Positions 31,536-42,749 are shown, counted from the first letter of the stretch. The stretch: 64,000 bases of DNA from Nannochloropsis salina CCMP1776 (GCA_004565275.1 SDOX01000016.1:969352-1033351); one strand, 5' to 3'. The notes: generated from the letters alone by a model not told the origin. Numbers and translations: made by a program.

Positions 31536-32142
31536 GGTAGAACGCCTGCTTCCAAAGGAAAGTGGCACCCGAAGCGGAGGGCCAGAGGGGGCGAGTCTCC
31601 TTGCTCGCCCGTTCCCAGAGAGGAATGAGGCTTTGCCACTCCTTGTCTTTGACCACATACTTAAATAAAAACGCAACCCGACCCTATTTCAATGGAATGA
31701 CTGATTTGTTGAGAACCATACGGTTGCATTGTTATCGTGGCGTGGGATAGGCCTGCGAGTGGCTGTGAACGCAAGCAAACCCTTTTCCCCCTCCGAGTGG
31801 ACGGACGGCTGCAGCAACTTGCCTTCGGACTGCAACTTGCCTCCTTTTGTGCCCTTGGTTATTCCCGTCCACGTTCTATCATCGCGTACGAATTTATAGA
31901 AACGGTGCAAGGGCTTACTCAAAAGCTTTCATTTAACAGGGTACGCTTTGGAGTCGGTGGAAAGGATTTGGGCGCTGAAGTGCTCAAGATACACAGCGTG
32001 GAGAATGGTGGATGCAAACAACGCGCCCAGGCGCGGGTGCAACATAGCGCGCTGGGAGAGGACAAAAATGGATTGCCACGATCATGACAGGCCACGCGTA
32101 AGCAGTGGAAGGCTAACCGTTAATCGACATACTGGGAGGGTA
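31536..32142. promoter_or_regulatory. Divergent region between ERV1 and the NusG-like gene
   Basis: About 600 bp between outward-facing starts; must contain both promoters. No specific element identified. Short open frames on the plus strand upstream of 32143 lack motifs. Confidence 0.5.
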
Positions 32143-35100
32143 ATGTGGCTGATCATCGGTCTTGTCGTGGCAGGCAAGGTGTGCTGCAGCACGGCTTTCT
32201 CGACTGCTTTTCAACTCGTAAGTTTTGACGCTGCGATGCTTTAGGGAGCGTTCATTTTGGTTTTCAGCAGGTCGTAAGTAGTACATTGTGGTACATTGTC
32301 CTGTAGCGCTATGTGTGGTCTGGTTCACCCCTAATGTGCAGTTCGACATTCCTGCTCTATGAGAAATAACTCTTGTCGCAGAGCCGCTGCCCCTGCTTTC
32401 TTTATTGATCCACTCAGCTCTCTCGTGCCACATCCTCCTGCCTTCCTCAACCATAGCCTGGCGCCTCGGATCCGCGCAAGCGCGTCCTGCCAGCTGGATC
32501 ATGTCCGCGGCTAGTTTCCCTCCCCTCGCTCCACGCCTCCCCTTTAACCTCCACCTCCGGCAGCGATATTTTCGAACAAGACGGCTCCATACCATCTTTT
32601 CCTCCCTCCCGTGCCGCCACCTCTGCCGTGGACAGATACAATGTGGGACCGGTTGACCCTGGCGACGATCGCGAGACTCGTCCCCACGCGGACAGCATAT
32701 CGGAGGCGGAGATCGAGGAAGTTGCGCGAAAATGGGAGCGTCGGAAGCAAAGCCGGCGGGAGCGGATCACCAAGAAGAAAGGGGCCCGGGAGGCGATGTT
32801 GGACGAGGCGGAGGACGTGATTCCCGACCGGGAGGTGCCTTTGTGGTATGCGTTGAAAGTGAAGACGGGCATGGAAATCCAGATCCGCGACACCCTGGGT
32901 CAGCTGGCCACCCTCCCTCGGTACCGGGGCCAGATTTTGGAGACTTTGGTGCCCATGGCGAAGTCGGTCAAGTCCTTGGGGAAGTCTCTCCGCCTGGTTG
33001 AACAGCCCTTGCACCGCGGCTACGTCTTCATCCACATGGCGATGTCGCGCGACCTCCACGACGCGGTGCTGGCTCCCAATGGAGTGGGCTGCTTCATCGG
33101 TCGGCGCGTGGCGGGGAAAGGGATCATCCCCAACCCGCTCCGGGCCAAGGAAGCAGATCGGTTGAAAGAGCGGGCCCTGTACGAAGCCGGTCGCACCATC
33201 GACCTGGAGGCGATCCCCTTCCGGCCCAAGGATCGGGTGGACATCCTGGTGGGAGAGTTTGCCTATGCCCGTGGACGGGTCACGTCCGTGAAGGAAACCG
33301 AGGTGAATGTAGCTGTGAAGCGGAACAAGGTGGAAGTGCGGGTGACGCTGCCTCAGTCAGGGGTTCGGAAGCTCACTCAGGAGGAGTTGGATCAGGAAGC
33401 GAGGGAGGCCGGGGAGGAGGGACGCCGGGCGTTTGACCGGGCCCGCGGGGGGGGGGTGGACGGGTGGGAAGCGATCGCACGGAGCAATAGCGACGCAGTG
33501 GCCTTCTCAGGAGAAAGGAAGGGAGGGGAGGTGGTGCGCGAGAAGAAGAAGAAGGCGCCGGACCGAAAAGGACCGAGCTTGTACCGTGTTTTGAGCGACT
33601 ACGTGAATTTGGAAAATTTCGACCCGAACAAGCCACCCCAGGTGGAGGAGATGGTGAATGGGATGCTGGAGTTGACGGGGCAAAAGGAAGATGTGGATGG
33701 GTACTACCGGGAAAAGTTTGAGAATGCGAAGAAGGCGTGGGAGGCTTGGAAGAATTATTTGGAGGAAAAAGATGCCCGGAGGAAAGCGGGGCGTGAACGG
33801 GCGTTGCGTCGGAAGGCGATGGGCTACGATGAGCACAACGACAATTGGAAAGGACCAAGCTGGGTAGAAGGAAGGGAGGGGGGGAGGGAGGGAGGAGGGA
33901 AAGGGTGGGACCGTCAGGGCACCGGGGTGGAGGAAAAGTGGGTGCCGCGGGCAGAAAGGGGTGGAAGGGGGGATGAGGAGGAGATGGAGGGCGAGGATAA
34001 GGAACTAGAAAATCAGTTTTTAGACCGGCTGATGTTCGACTTGGATAAGACGCCGGGCGCGGGGAGGAGGGGAGGGAGGGAGGGAGGAAGGGAGGGAGGG
34101 AAAGAGAGGGGTAGGGGGGTAGGGAGGGAGAGCACGCTGGGGGATGATGAATTGGATGCCTTGATCCAATCATCTCCCGTCAGCACCCCGCCGGAAGTGG
34201 CTCAGCGTCGAGGTGGAGTAGAGCGGGAAGTTCGAGGTAATGGAAGAGGACGCGGGGGAGGGGCCGGGGGAGGGGCTGGGGGAGGAACTTTGAGCGAGGA
34301 GGAGCAGAAGGAATTGGACGTGTGGCTGGGAATGATTTCGAGTGGGAGAGGGACTTCCGCCTCCTCCACTCCTTCCACATTGTCTCTCTCCAATGGCCCT
34401 GCCTCGCTCCCCTCCTCCTCGTTCACTCCCTCGCCGGGAATGGGAGGGCAGCCACGCGCAAACCCCCCCTCAGGGGCGAAGGGAAAAGACTTTTCATTGG
34501 ATCCGGAGGAAGAAAAAGAGTTGAACGAATGGTTGAGTCGCTTCGACGCTGACTACAAGGAGGGTGCAGATGGCTTGCGGGTAGAGAAAACGAAGACCGG
34601 AAGGGAGGAGGGTACTGAGGGAGGAAGGGAGGGAGGAAGGGGAAAGGCAGAGGGGGAAGACGCAGTAGATCGAGAATTAGCTGAGTTGTTGACGAAATTG
34701 GAGGCGGCAGAAATCAGTGCCTCTGCAGGGGGAGGAGAGAGGGAGGGGAAGATAAAGGGGGGCAGCGGAACAGCACCCCGAGTCCCTTCCTTGGGAGTAG
34801 AGGGGGTGGAAGCAGCGGTAGAAGTCGACAGTTTCCTCTCGGAGCTTTACCAGCCTTTAAAGGGAGGAAAAAGTGGAAAGGAGGGGTCTCAGATTGAAGC
34901 GTCTTCGGGGTTGGACAGTGTGTCTCTGTTGAAGATGGCTCTGGAGGACGTTGGGGGCCGGGGGGGGGAGGCGGCGATACCCCCCATCTCATCGAGGACT
35001 CAAAATGCCAGAATGAATGCAGGACGCAGGGGAGGGGGAGAGGAAGAGGAGGACGAGCGAGAGAATGACGAGACGCTGCCGGCCTCAGTAAAGAGGCGTC

Positions 35101-35957
35101 TATTCGTGAGCCGGACTGTTGAGGGAGAGGATGAAAGAGAAAACGAAGACGAGGACGAGGGCGGGGACGACGAAGAGGAATGGGGAGTAGGGAGAAGGAG
35201 CAGCGATCGAGGGCAGACGAGGGAGAACGATTTACTTCTGGGCGCTTACAGTGAAGACCCCGAAGAAGCTCCGGGTCAGTTTTTGGAGGAGGGGCTGGAG
35301 GAATCTGTCCACTTGGGCCGCCCTAGAGGGGGCGGAATGGGTGGGATGAGGCAAGGCTACATGTACGATGACCCCTTGGATGGAGGGGGGGAGTCGATGT
35401 CCCTTGATGCCAGGCAAGGAGGTAAAGTGGGAAACAGGGATGGAAGGAAAGGAGATAAAGGAGATTGGATGCGGGCTCTAGCGGAAGAGGACGTGAATGG
35501 CGGGAATGAGGATATATTTGATAGTTTTGAGGACGTAGGTGGTTTGGAGGGACTAGGAAAACTTGATACATTGTTTGCAGGCGAAGCTAGTAAAAAAGGT
35601 GAAATGGAAGGAAAGATAAGAAAGAGTCAGGTCAAGAGGAACGAGGATGAATGGGGGTCATTGTTAGATGAAGTGGATTTGGGAGAGCTGGATGAATTTG
35701 AAGAAATCGAAAAGCTTGTAAATACGGGTAGAAAAGGACAGGAAGACATTTTCGCGGAGGGGAAGTTGGAAAAGAGGAATACGAAAATCGTAGCACCAAC
35801 GGTCGATAGGCGCAGGAGGGAAAGTATGAGATTGTCACCCTCGATTATTGAAGGAATGAAGGTAGTAGATCTGCGGGCGGAATTGAAGGCTATGGGCCTA
35901 ACAGTGAGCGGTTCTAAGGCAGACCTTCAGGCGCGTCTCGTACGAGCCACACAGTAA
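32143..35957 (+). CDS. NusG-like (NGN-KOW) protein with C-terminal SAP motif, predicted plastid-targeted
   Basis: NusG/Spt5-type proteins bind RNA polymerase and regulate elongation; plants have a plastid version (pTAC13). Two exons, 32143-32217 and 32457-35957, join in phase 0 across a 239 bp GT-AG intron, giving 1,191 residues. Exon 1 encodes exactly a signal peptide, MWLIIGLVVAGKVCCSTAFS, with an A-F cleavage motif like the ASAFAP site of stramenopile plastid preproteins. It is followed by a Ser/Pro/Arg-rich transit-like stretch. The NGN domain spans about 153-275 (PLWYALKVKTGMEIQIRD, PLHRGYVFIHM, GVGCFIGRR) and the KOW about 281-312 (FRPKDRVDILVGEFA). A helical basic region (to about 480) leads into a long acidic, Gly/Arg/Glu-rich low-complexity part encoded by GGGA tracts. 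The last 40 residues form a SAP DNA-binding motif (VDLRAELKAMGL, GSKADLQARLV). Predicted role: plastid transcription or nucleoid protein. The large exon alone has no suitable ATG before the NGN region except Met near residue 140, which supports the upstream exon. Confidence 0.82.
34058..34112 (+). repeat. GGGA simple repeat inside the NusG-like coding exon
   Basis: GGGAGGGAGGAAG repeats translated as Gly/Arg/Glu-rich sequence. Similar shorter tracts occur at 33866-33902 and 34612-34650 of the same exon. They show the genome-wide simple repeat invading a coding region in frame. Confidence 0.8.
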
Positions 35958-37000
35958 TATATCTGGAAAATTATGGGGGGGGAAAGTAACACAGGGTTCC
36001 CAAAAGAAGGGAGTTGTGAGGCAGACTTGAAGCATCGAATTCTTTGACTTGTTACTCGGTTAATTTCTACGGGACAACATATGTTGTAGCGTGGAGAATC
36101 CCTGTATTTCTATCGACTCGATGAATGTTGGGACTTGTAAACGTGACGGTATTGACTGAGAGTGTTGCCTCCTAAGTTTCTCTTCAAATGGTTATGAGAA
36201 GGGAAACCACGATTGAAGAAGGAGGATGAAAACAGATGAAGGTCAGCATGGAAAAGATCAATCGTACCTTGCATTGGTATATCTTTCACTGTGTTTTCTT
36301 GGATTACTACAACACTACTGTTTGGATTACTACAACGTCCTTTGAGCCTGACGTCATGTTCACCTTCTTTAATCGGCATTGGAATGCCGAGCATCCGACC
36401 TCCAAAGTGCACCGCATCGGTCTTGACGCATGAAGTGTGGATGTATCACTACAATCTGTGTGACATTTTTTTCTGCAACATGCAATGCTTGTCTTTCATG
36501 CATTGATCAATCCAAGAAGAGAATCGATCACATGCATCGCTGTCTGCAGTAGGGCTTGGCATTTTGCCAAAACTCGCATCGTTACTTCCTCTCTATGCTC
36601 GGCTCCTCGGTATTTTCGAAATCGGAGTTTCCATAGCCGGTCTTTTTCCCTCAGACCAAGAGAAGTGTACTTCTGCAATGTGAAAGCGTTTGCGTGCATG
36701 GCGTGTTGAAATTCTCGACACATTTTTTGTCAAACGTCGAATGTGGCTGGCCTTTTTCATCATTAACGTAGAAAGCCGCGACCAAGCACCCATTTAAACA
36801 AGACCTATCGATGTTACCACTCAAACTCGCACACGTCTCTGTGTCTTGCACACGTGATTGCGCTGTACTCGTGCTCTGGCCCATTATGTATTCAAAAGGC
36901 CTGTACTACAATAATCAAATACGCGCCACGAAGGCGACCTTCATCCGCTGACACATCACGACCTATCTCACTGTAAGCTTTTAGGCACACTTCAAGGACA
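35958..37000. other. Upstream part of duplication unit 1; no gene called
   Basis: Contains the NusG-like 3' UTR and, from about 36110, sequence related by eye to 39475-40336 upstream of the second Thr/Pro-repeat gene. Conserved blocks include the stretch near 36200 with CACGATTGA and GGAGGATGAA, and the 36790-36960 stretch shortly before the start codon. Small open frames in both copies show some shared residues but with frame-breaking differences, so none is called. Confidence 0.5.
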
Positions 37001-38389
37001 ATGAACTCCATTCTTTGCCTGCTCATCTGTAGCAGTCTATTCACTGGTGCTCAAGGTGTAACCAATACACAATCAAGCGTCCTCACTAGACGTCTGGTCG
37101 AGGGTGTAGCCCCTACGCCTGCCCCTCCCATCGACCCCACGCCTGCCCCCCCTATCCATCCTACGCCTGCCCCGTCCATCGACCCCACGCCTGCTCCTAC
37201 CATCGACCCCACGCCTGCCCCCCCTATCCATCCTACGCCTGCCCCGTCCATCACTCCTACGCCTGCTCCTACCAGTATCTCAACTCCAGCTCCTACGCAG
37301 GCTCCCACTCCCTCCCCTACTAACGCCCCCACCAAGATCCCTACGTCAGCTCCTACAATGGCCCCCACTCCCTCCCCTACTGAAGCCCCCACCAAGATCC
37401 CTACGTCAGCTCCTACAATGGCTCCCACTCCCTCCCCTACCGACGCCCCCACCAAGATCCCTACGCCAGCTCCTACAATGGCTCCCACTCTATCCCCTAC
37501 TGACGCCCCCACCAAGATCCCTACGCCAGCTCCTACGCCGGCTCCCACTCCATCCCCTACTAACGCCCCCACCAAGATCCCTACGCCAGCTCCTACGCTG
37601 GCTCCCACTCTATCCCCTACTGACGCCCCCACCAAGATCCCTACGCCAGCTCCTACGCCGGCTCCCACTCTATCCCCTACTGACGCCCCCACCAAGATCC
37701 CTACGCCAGCTCCTACGCCGGCCTCCACTCCCTCCCCTACTAACGCCCCCACCCAGATCCCTACCAAGATCCCCACGGCTGCTCCTACTGAGCGGCCTTC
37801 CCCGGCGCCCACTACGCCCGCTCCGGTCACTCCAATCGACCCCTTCAATACCCCGGTCCTGGTTGAAAACTCCACATGCATTCGCGTTGTTGATTTCCAT
37901 ACCGATCCTTCTGCCAAGCCCTTCAAAGCGAAAAGGGATCGATGGACCATTACGGGCTTCTTCAACGACCCCGCAGAAACTGCGGTCGTGAACATTGGCC
38001 AGTACGGCATCATTGCAGTGCTCCAGGATGCAGCGAAGAAGGCTCTGAGCTCCACTTTCTTCACACCCCCGCAATGCAAAGCGTTGAACAATATACGAGG
38101 CGTGACTTGCAAGACCACTGGTGCTCGCTTACGGCTTAAGAAGACGAAGGATCCGAGCGTACGCAACAAATCAAGCGAAGGCGCTTTCTACAAGGTGAAA
38201 GGTGTCTTTCGCCGGCTGACCTTCCTGCAACAGCCTGTCCAGACCCCTCTTACCACGATATTTGCAGTTCAGTTTCCGAATACGACTACTGTCTTTACCA
38301 CCTCAGCCACCGAGCAATGCACGGAAAAGGGCAAGACAGGAGGCAAGAAGACCAAGATCGACTGCTGCAGGCCGTCTAAAAAGAAGTAG
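37001..38389 (+). CDS. Secreted Thr/Pro-repeat protein, copy 1
   Basis: Family not recognised; probably a cell-wall or extracellular matrix protein. 462 residues, single exon. Signal peptide MNSILCLLICSSLFTGAQG, then a Pro/Thr-rich stalk: six 8-residue units of the TPAPPIDP kind, then seven 20-residue units ([14 protein letters not shown] plus TPSPTD), each encoded by a 60 bp repeat at 37321-37740. Stalks like this are usually O-glycosylated and extended. The C-terminal domain (about residues 280-462) is non-repetitive with six Cys, a core reading [40 protein letters not shown] and [12 protein letters not shown], and a basic tail ending CCRPSKKK. It is nearly identical to copy 2 from the end of the repeats onward. 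A 372-codon open frame lies antisense over the stalk and is a by-product of the repeat. Confidence 0.85.
   Translation: MNSILCLLICSSLFTGAQGVTNTQSSVLTRRLVEGVAPTPAPPIDPTPAPPIHPTPAPSIDPTPAPTIDPTPAPPIHPTPAPSITPTPAPTSISTPAPTQAPTPSPTNAPTKIPTSAPTMAPTPSPTEAPTKIPTSAPTMAPTPSPTDAPTKIPTPAPTMAPTLSPTDAPTKIPTPAPTPAPTPSPTNAPTKIPTPAPTLAPTLSPTDAPTKIPTPAPTPAPTLSPTDAPTKIPTPAPTPASTPSPTNAPTQIPTKIPTAAPTERPSPAPTTPAPVTPIDPFNTPVLVENSTCIRVVDFHTDPSAKPFKAKRDRWTITGFFNDPAETAVVNIGQYGIIAVLQDAAKKALSSTFFTPPQCKALNNIRGVTCKTTGARLRLKKTKDPSVRNKSSEGAFYKVKGVFRRLTFLQQPVQTPLTTIFAVQFPNTTTVFTTSATEQCTEKGKTGGKKTKIDCCRPSKKK
37321..37740 (+). repeat. 60 bp coding minisatellite, seven units
   Basis: Seven tandem 60 bp units, each encoding a 20-residue Thr/Pro-rich unit and differing mainly by substitutions that swap TPA/TSA, TMA/TPA and TPS/TLS. 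An incomplete unit follows at 37741. Confidence 0.95.
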
Positions 38390-40336
38390 GCCATCCGCGT
38401 TGCAGCTTGCTGTCCTTACCATTTGTGTCCATCGCACTAGTTGTGAGTTGGAAGTATATGTGCGACGTTCAAAGAGGGGCGGCTTGTCTGCCTTGCGAAC
38501 TAGCATTGTGAAGCAATTTGATTGTGTGTGACTACTTGTGCCCTGAATTGTATGCACCACAGCGTAATTTTCTTCCCCCCCGCAGGCAGCATTGCAAGTA
38601 TGTCTGCCTGCCACTCTGAAAAGGAATCCCATATTCTTTCGTTCTCCCCCCTAGTTAGTAGCAAAGAATTTGATGAAGCGCGCAGGAAGAAAAGAATGGC
38701 AGCTTTGAGAGATGCGCGATGGTTCCCACAATATCAGTAAAGATTCGTTTACTTCTTTGTCATTCTATGACTCGTTGCAAATCATTTGCTTGATGTCTGT
38801 TCGATTGTAATTGGCTCCGTGATGTTTGGGCCTGATGATGCACAGAGCTTTATTTTAATCTTCATAGCGCAGGGTGCAGCACGCGCGAGAGATCAACGGC
38901 ATCGACAGGCAAAAACTTCCAATGTTGTGTCCTAATAGGACAAAAATTTTCTGCGATACAGAAGAGGACATTTCGTCTTTCCGAAATAATATTTATTTTT
39001 TATGACTGGTACTTTGCTCCAAATCCGCTGTCAAGAATGCAACAAAGGAGGTTTAAGATGGAAGCCAGACTCAAAATTCTCTGCAAGAGCGCAACTTGCC
39101 CTCAAATCATCGTCAAGATTTACGCCAAGAGCTAGAAGCACAAAAAGAACGACGGTTATCGATTACTCCACCTTGTGCCGAACGTTTTAATACACTGGAT
39201 GATCTGTTTAGAAGATTTTCTAGTCAGGTACCCCCATTTTTCATGGACGTAAGCTCGGATGTTGTACTGTGCGTAGTTGTGGTTGACCTTCACAGCCCTT
39301 TCAAGGGTGATGATCAACAAGCAATGAACATGGCTTCCTCTTCTGGATTCCTTCAATTGAATAAATGTGTAACACAACACTACTAACTCTATCAAAATAT
39401 TTGAATTGCCTAAGAAATGAGATGCATGAACTTCATGCCACATCAAATTGGTTTGCGGAGAACCTCGTTGTTTTCTCGACTCGACAAATGTCGCGGGCTT
39501 TTCAGCGTAACGGTTTTGACTGTCGCCATATAAGTTTCCACAGAGAAGGGTAAACACCACGATTGATGAAGGAGGATGAACGCAGATGGAGGTCAACATG
39601 GAGAGAATTGCCCATGCCCTACATTTATGCATCCCTCCATATTACTCATCTCCTTTTGAATTCCTACAACACACTTTGAGCCTGACATCATGTTCACATC
39701 CTTTTATCTGCACTGAGATGCCGAGCATCCGAACTCGAGGTGCATCGCATCGGCCTTTACTCGTGAAGTGTGGGGTGTATCACACTGCAATGCGTGTAAC
39801 ATTATTTTTGCGCCATGCAATGATGTTCCTCCATTCATTCATCAATCCAACGATAGAATTGATCACATGCGTTGCCATCTGCGTCAGGGCTTGGCATTTT
39901 GGCCAAAATTCGCATCGTTTCTTCTCCTCTCTGTTCGGCTCCTTGGTAGCGCCGAAATGCGTTTCAAAATTGCGAGGTGATTTGTTCTCACACCAAGCGA
40001 AGTGTATTTCTGCAATGTGGGAAGCGTTTACGTGCATGGCATGTTGAAATTCTCGATACTTCTTTTGTTAAATGTCGAATGAGGTACGCCTTTTCAATAT
40101 ATACGTGAAAAGCCGCGACCAAGCACCATTTTAACAAGACCTATCGATGTTACCACTCAAACTCGCACACGTCTCTGTGTCTTGCATACCTGATTGCGAG
40201 GTACTCGTGCACTGGCCCATTATATATTCAAAGCATCTGTACTACAATAATCAGATACGCGCCACGAATGCGACCTCCATCCGCTTATAAATCACGGCCT
40301 ATCTCACTGTACGCTTTTAGGCGCACTTCAAGGACT
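38390..40336. other. Region between the two Thr/Pro-repeat genes
   Basis: Holds the 3' UTR of copy 1 (nearly identical to that of copy 2 up to about 38753), the diverged downstream flank of unit 1 and the upstream flank of unit 2 (from about 39475). A 46-codon open frame at 38600-38740 recurs at 41963-42103, but the DNA around it is equally conserved, so this does not show coding function. A TATA-like TATAAATC lies near 40287, about 50 bases before the copy 2 start codon. Confidence 0.5.
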
Positions 40337-41752
40337 ATGAACTCCATTCTTCGACTATTTATTTGTAGCAGCATTACTATCGTTGCTAAAGGATCAAGCA
40401 ACCCACAATCCAGCGTACTCGTCAGAGGCCTGCAAGACAATGAATCTACTACGTCTGACCCTACCATCGAGGTTACATCGAGCCCTACTATCGACCCCAC
40501 GTCTGACCCTACCATCGAGGTGGTTACATCCAGCCCTACTATCGATCCCACGTCTGACCCATCCATCGAGCCTACACCGACCCCTACTATCGACCCCACG
40601 TCTGACCCTACCATCGAGCCTACTGACGCCCCCACCAAGAACCCTACGCCAGCTCCTACAATGGCCCCCACTCCCTCCCCTACTGACGCCCCCACCAAGA
40701 TCCCTACGCCAGCTCCTACAATGGCCCCCACTCCCTCCCCTACTGACGCCCCCACCAAGATCCCTACGCCAGCTCCTACAATGGCCCCCACTCCCTCCCC
40801 TACTGAAGCCCCCACCAAGATTCCTACGTCAGCTCCTACAATGGCTCCCACTCCCTCCCCTACTAACGCCCCCACCAAGATTCCTACGCCAGCTCCTACA
40901 ATGGCTCCCACTCCCTCCCCTACTGACGCCCCCACCAAGATCCCTACGCCAGCTCCTACGCCGGCCCCCACTCCATCCCCTACTGACGCCCCCACCAAGA
41001 TCCCTACGCCAGCTCCTACGCCGGCCTCCACTCCCTCCCCTACTGACGCCCCCACCAAGATCCCTACGCCAGCTCCTACAATGGCTCCCACTCCCTCCCC
41101 TACTAACGCCCCCACCCAGATCCCTACCAAGATCCCCACGGCTGCTCCTACTGAGCGGCCTTCCCCGGCGCCCACTACGCCCGCTCCGGTCACTCCAATC
41201 GACCCCTTCAATACCCCGGTCCTGGTTGAAAACTCCACATGCATTCGCGTTGTTGATTTCCATACCGATCCTTCTGCCAAGCCCTTCAAAGCGAAAAGGG
41301 ATCGATGGACCATTACGGGCTTCTTCAACGACTCCGCAGAAACTGCGGTCGTGAACATTGGCCAGTACGGCATCATTGCAGTGCTCCAGGATGCAGCGAA
41401 GAAGGCTCTGAGCTCCACTTTCTTCACACCCCCGCAATGCAAAGCGTTGAACAATATACGAGGCGTGACTTGCAAGACCACTGGTGCTCGCTTACGGCTC
41501 AAGAAGACGAAGGATCCGAGCGTACGCAACAAATCAAGCGAAGGCGCTTTCTACAAGGTGAAAGGTGTCTTTCGCTGGCTGACCTTCCTGCAACAGCCTG
41601 TCCAGACCCCTCTTACCACGATATTTGCAGTTCAGTTTCCGAATACGACTACTGTCTTTACCACCTCAGCCACCGAGCAATGCACGGAAAAGGGCAAGAC
41701 AGGAGGCAAGAAGACCAAGATCGACTGCTGCAGGCCGTCTAAAAAGAAGTAG
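40337..41752 (+). CDS. Secreted Thr/Pro-repeat protein, copy 2
   Basis: Paralogue of the 37001-38389 gene; 471 residues from the ATG at 40337, the position matching the copy 1 start (an earlier in-frame ATG at 40268 would spoil the signal peptide). Signal peptide [19 protein letters not shown]. The first stalk differs from copy 1: it has acidic units of the kind SDPTIEV and SSPTIDPT. It then carries eight 20-residue units (60 bp each, 40621-41100), one more than copy 1. The C-terminal six-Cys domain differs from copy 1 at only two residues seen by eye (Pro to Ser near nt 41335, Arg to Trp near nt 41576). Function is unknown; a cell-surface role is inferred from the signal peptide and stalk. 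Confidence 0.85.
   Translation: MNSILRLFICSSITIVAKGSSNPQSSVLVRGLQDNESTTSDPTIEVTSSPTIDPTSDPTIEVVTSSPTIDPTSDPSIEPTPTPTIDPTSDPTIEPTDAPTKNPTPAPTMAPTPSPTDAPTKIPTPAPTMAPTPSPTDAPTKIPTPAPTMAPTPSPTEAPTKIPTSAPTMAPTPSPTNAPTKIPTPAPTMAPTPSPTDAPTKIPTPAPTPAPTPSPTDAPTKIPTPAPTPASTPSPTDAPTKIPTPAPTMAPTPSPTNAPTQIPTKIPTAAPTERPSPAPTTPAPVTPIDPFNTPVLVENSTCIRVVDFHTDPSAKPFKAKRDRWTITGFFNDSAETAVVNIGQYGIIAVLQDAAKKALSSTFFTPPQCKALNNIRGVTCKTTGARLRLKKTKDPSVRNKSSEGAFYKVKGVFRWLTFLQQPVQTPLTTIFAVQFPNTTTVFTTSATEQCTEKGKTGGKKTKIDCCRPSKKK
40621..41100 (+). repeat. 60 bp coding minisatellite, eight units
   Basis: Eight tandem 60 bp units, the same unit type as in copy 1 but one unit longer, with an incomplete unit after 41100. Confidence 0.95.
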
Positions 41753-42749
41753 GCCATCCGCGTTGCAGCTTGCTGTCCTTACCATTTGTGTCCATCGCAC
41801 TAGTTGTGAGTTGGAAGTATATGTGCGACGTTCAAAGAGGGGCGGCTTGTCTGCCTTGTGAACTAGCATTGTGAAGCAATTTGATTGTGTGTGACTACTT
41901 GTGCCCTGAATTGTATGCACCACAGCGTAATTTTCTTCCCCCCCGCAGGCAGCATTGCAAGTATGTCTGCCTGCCACTCTGAAAAGGAATCCCATATTCT
42001 TTCGTTCTCCCCCCTAGTTAGTAGCAAAGAATTTGATGAAGCGCGCAGGAAGAAAAGAATGGCAGCTTTGAGAGATGCGCAATGGTTCCCACAATATCAG
42101 TAAAGATTCGTTTATTTCTATGTCATTGTGTGACTCTGTGTTTGTTTGCTTTTTCTCAGCTCCGTTTTCAGGTCGAATGATGCACAGCGTTCTATTTAAG
42201 TCTTAATCACGAAGAGTGAATCATGTCCGGGGAAAAAATGGTATTGACAGGCGGAAACTTACAATCTTGTATGCTAGTAGGACAATTCTTTTCGTGAAAA
42301 TCAAGAGGTATCTCGTATTCAACGCTTTTCGAAATCATAGCTCCACCTTATGGCAGCTATTCCGCTCCAACTACGCTGTGCATTAATGTAAGAAAGGGTT
42401 CAAGAAGGAAATCAGACTCAGAAATTTCAGCAAAAGCGCAACTTGCCCTCAAACCATAGGCCAAGTTGACGCCGAGAGCGAGAAGCACAAAAAGGACCAT
42501 AACTATCGATTTTCCTCCTTGTGTCGAACATTTTAATACACTGAAAGGATGTCACTAGAAGCGTTTTTGCCGTCGGGTACTCCCAATTGCATGAGCTTAA
42601 GCTCGGATGATGTACTGTGCGAAGTTGTGGTTGACCCTTCACAGCCCACTCAACGGTGATGATCATCAAGCAACAAAAGACTTCCTGATCTGAACTTTTT
42701 TTTAAAAAAACGGAACTAAAATGAAACACAATCTGATTCATTTTATTAA
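41753..42749. other. 3' UTR and downstream flank of duplication unit 2
   Basis: The first ~360 bases match the copy 1 3' region almost exactly; beyond about 42117 similarity to 38754-39385 continues but is clearly diverged. No gene recognised. Confidence 0.6.

Larger units (their letters stand above)
36110..39390. repeat. Tandem duplication, unit 1
   Basis: About 3.3 kb related in order to 39475-42745. Upstream and downstream flanks are moderately diverged, while the 3' coding part and UTR (37741 to about 38753) are nearly identical to 41104-42116. The unit carries one secreted Thr/Pro-repeat gene. The constant offset across the identical part is 3,363 bases. Confidence 0.85.
39475..42745. 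repeat. Tandem duplication, unit 2
   Basis: Direct repeat of unit 1 in the same orientation, with the same order of upstream flank, secreted-protein gene, 3' UTR and downstream flank. Confidence 0.85.

Noticed and set aside
37051-38169. 372-codon antisense open frame with Val/Gly-rich repeats over copy 1, and a similar 415-codon frame over copy 2 (40285-41532)
   Set aside because: It mirrors the sense 60 bp repeat, whose codon pattern keeps the reverse frame free of stops. It has no signal peptide or domain, and the sense reading has both a signal peptide and a Cys-rich domain.
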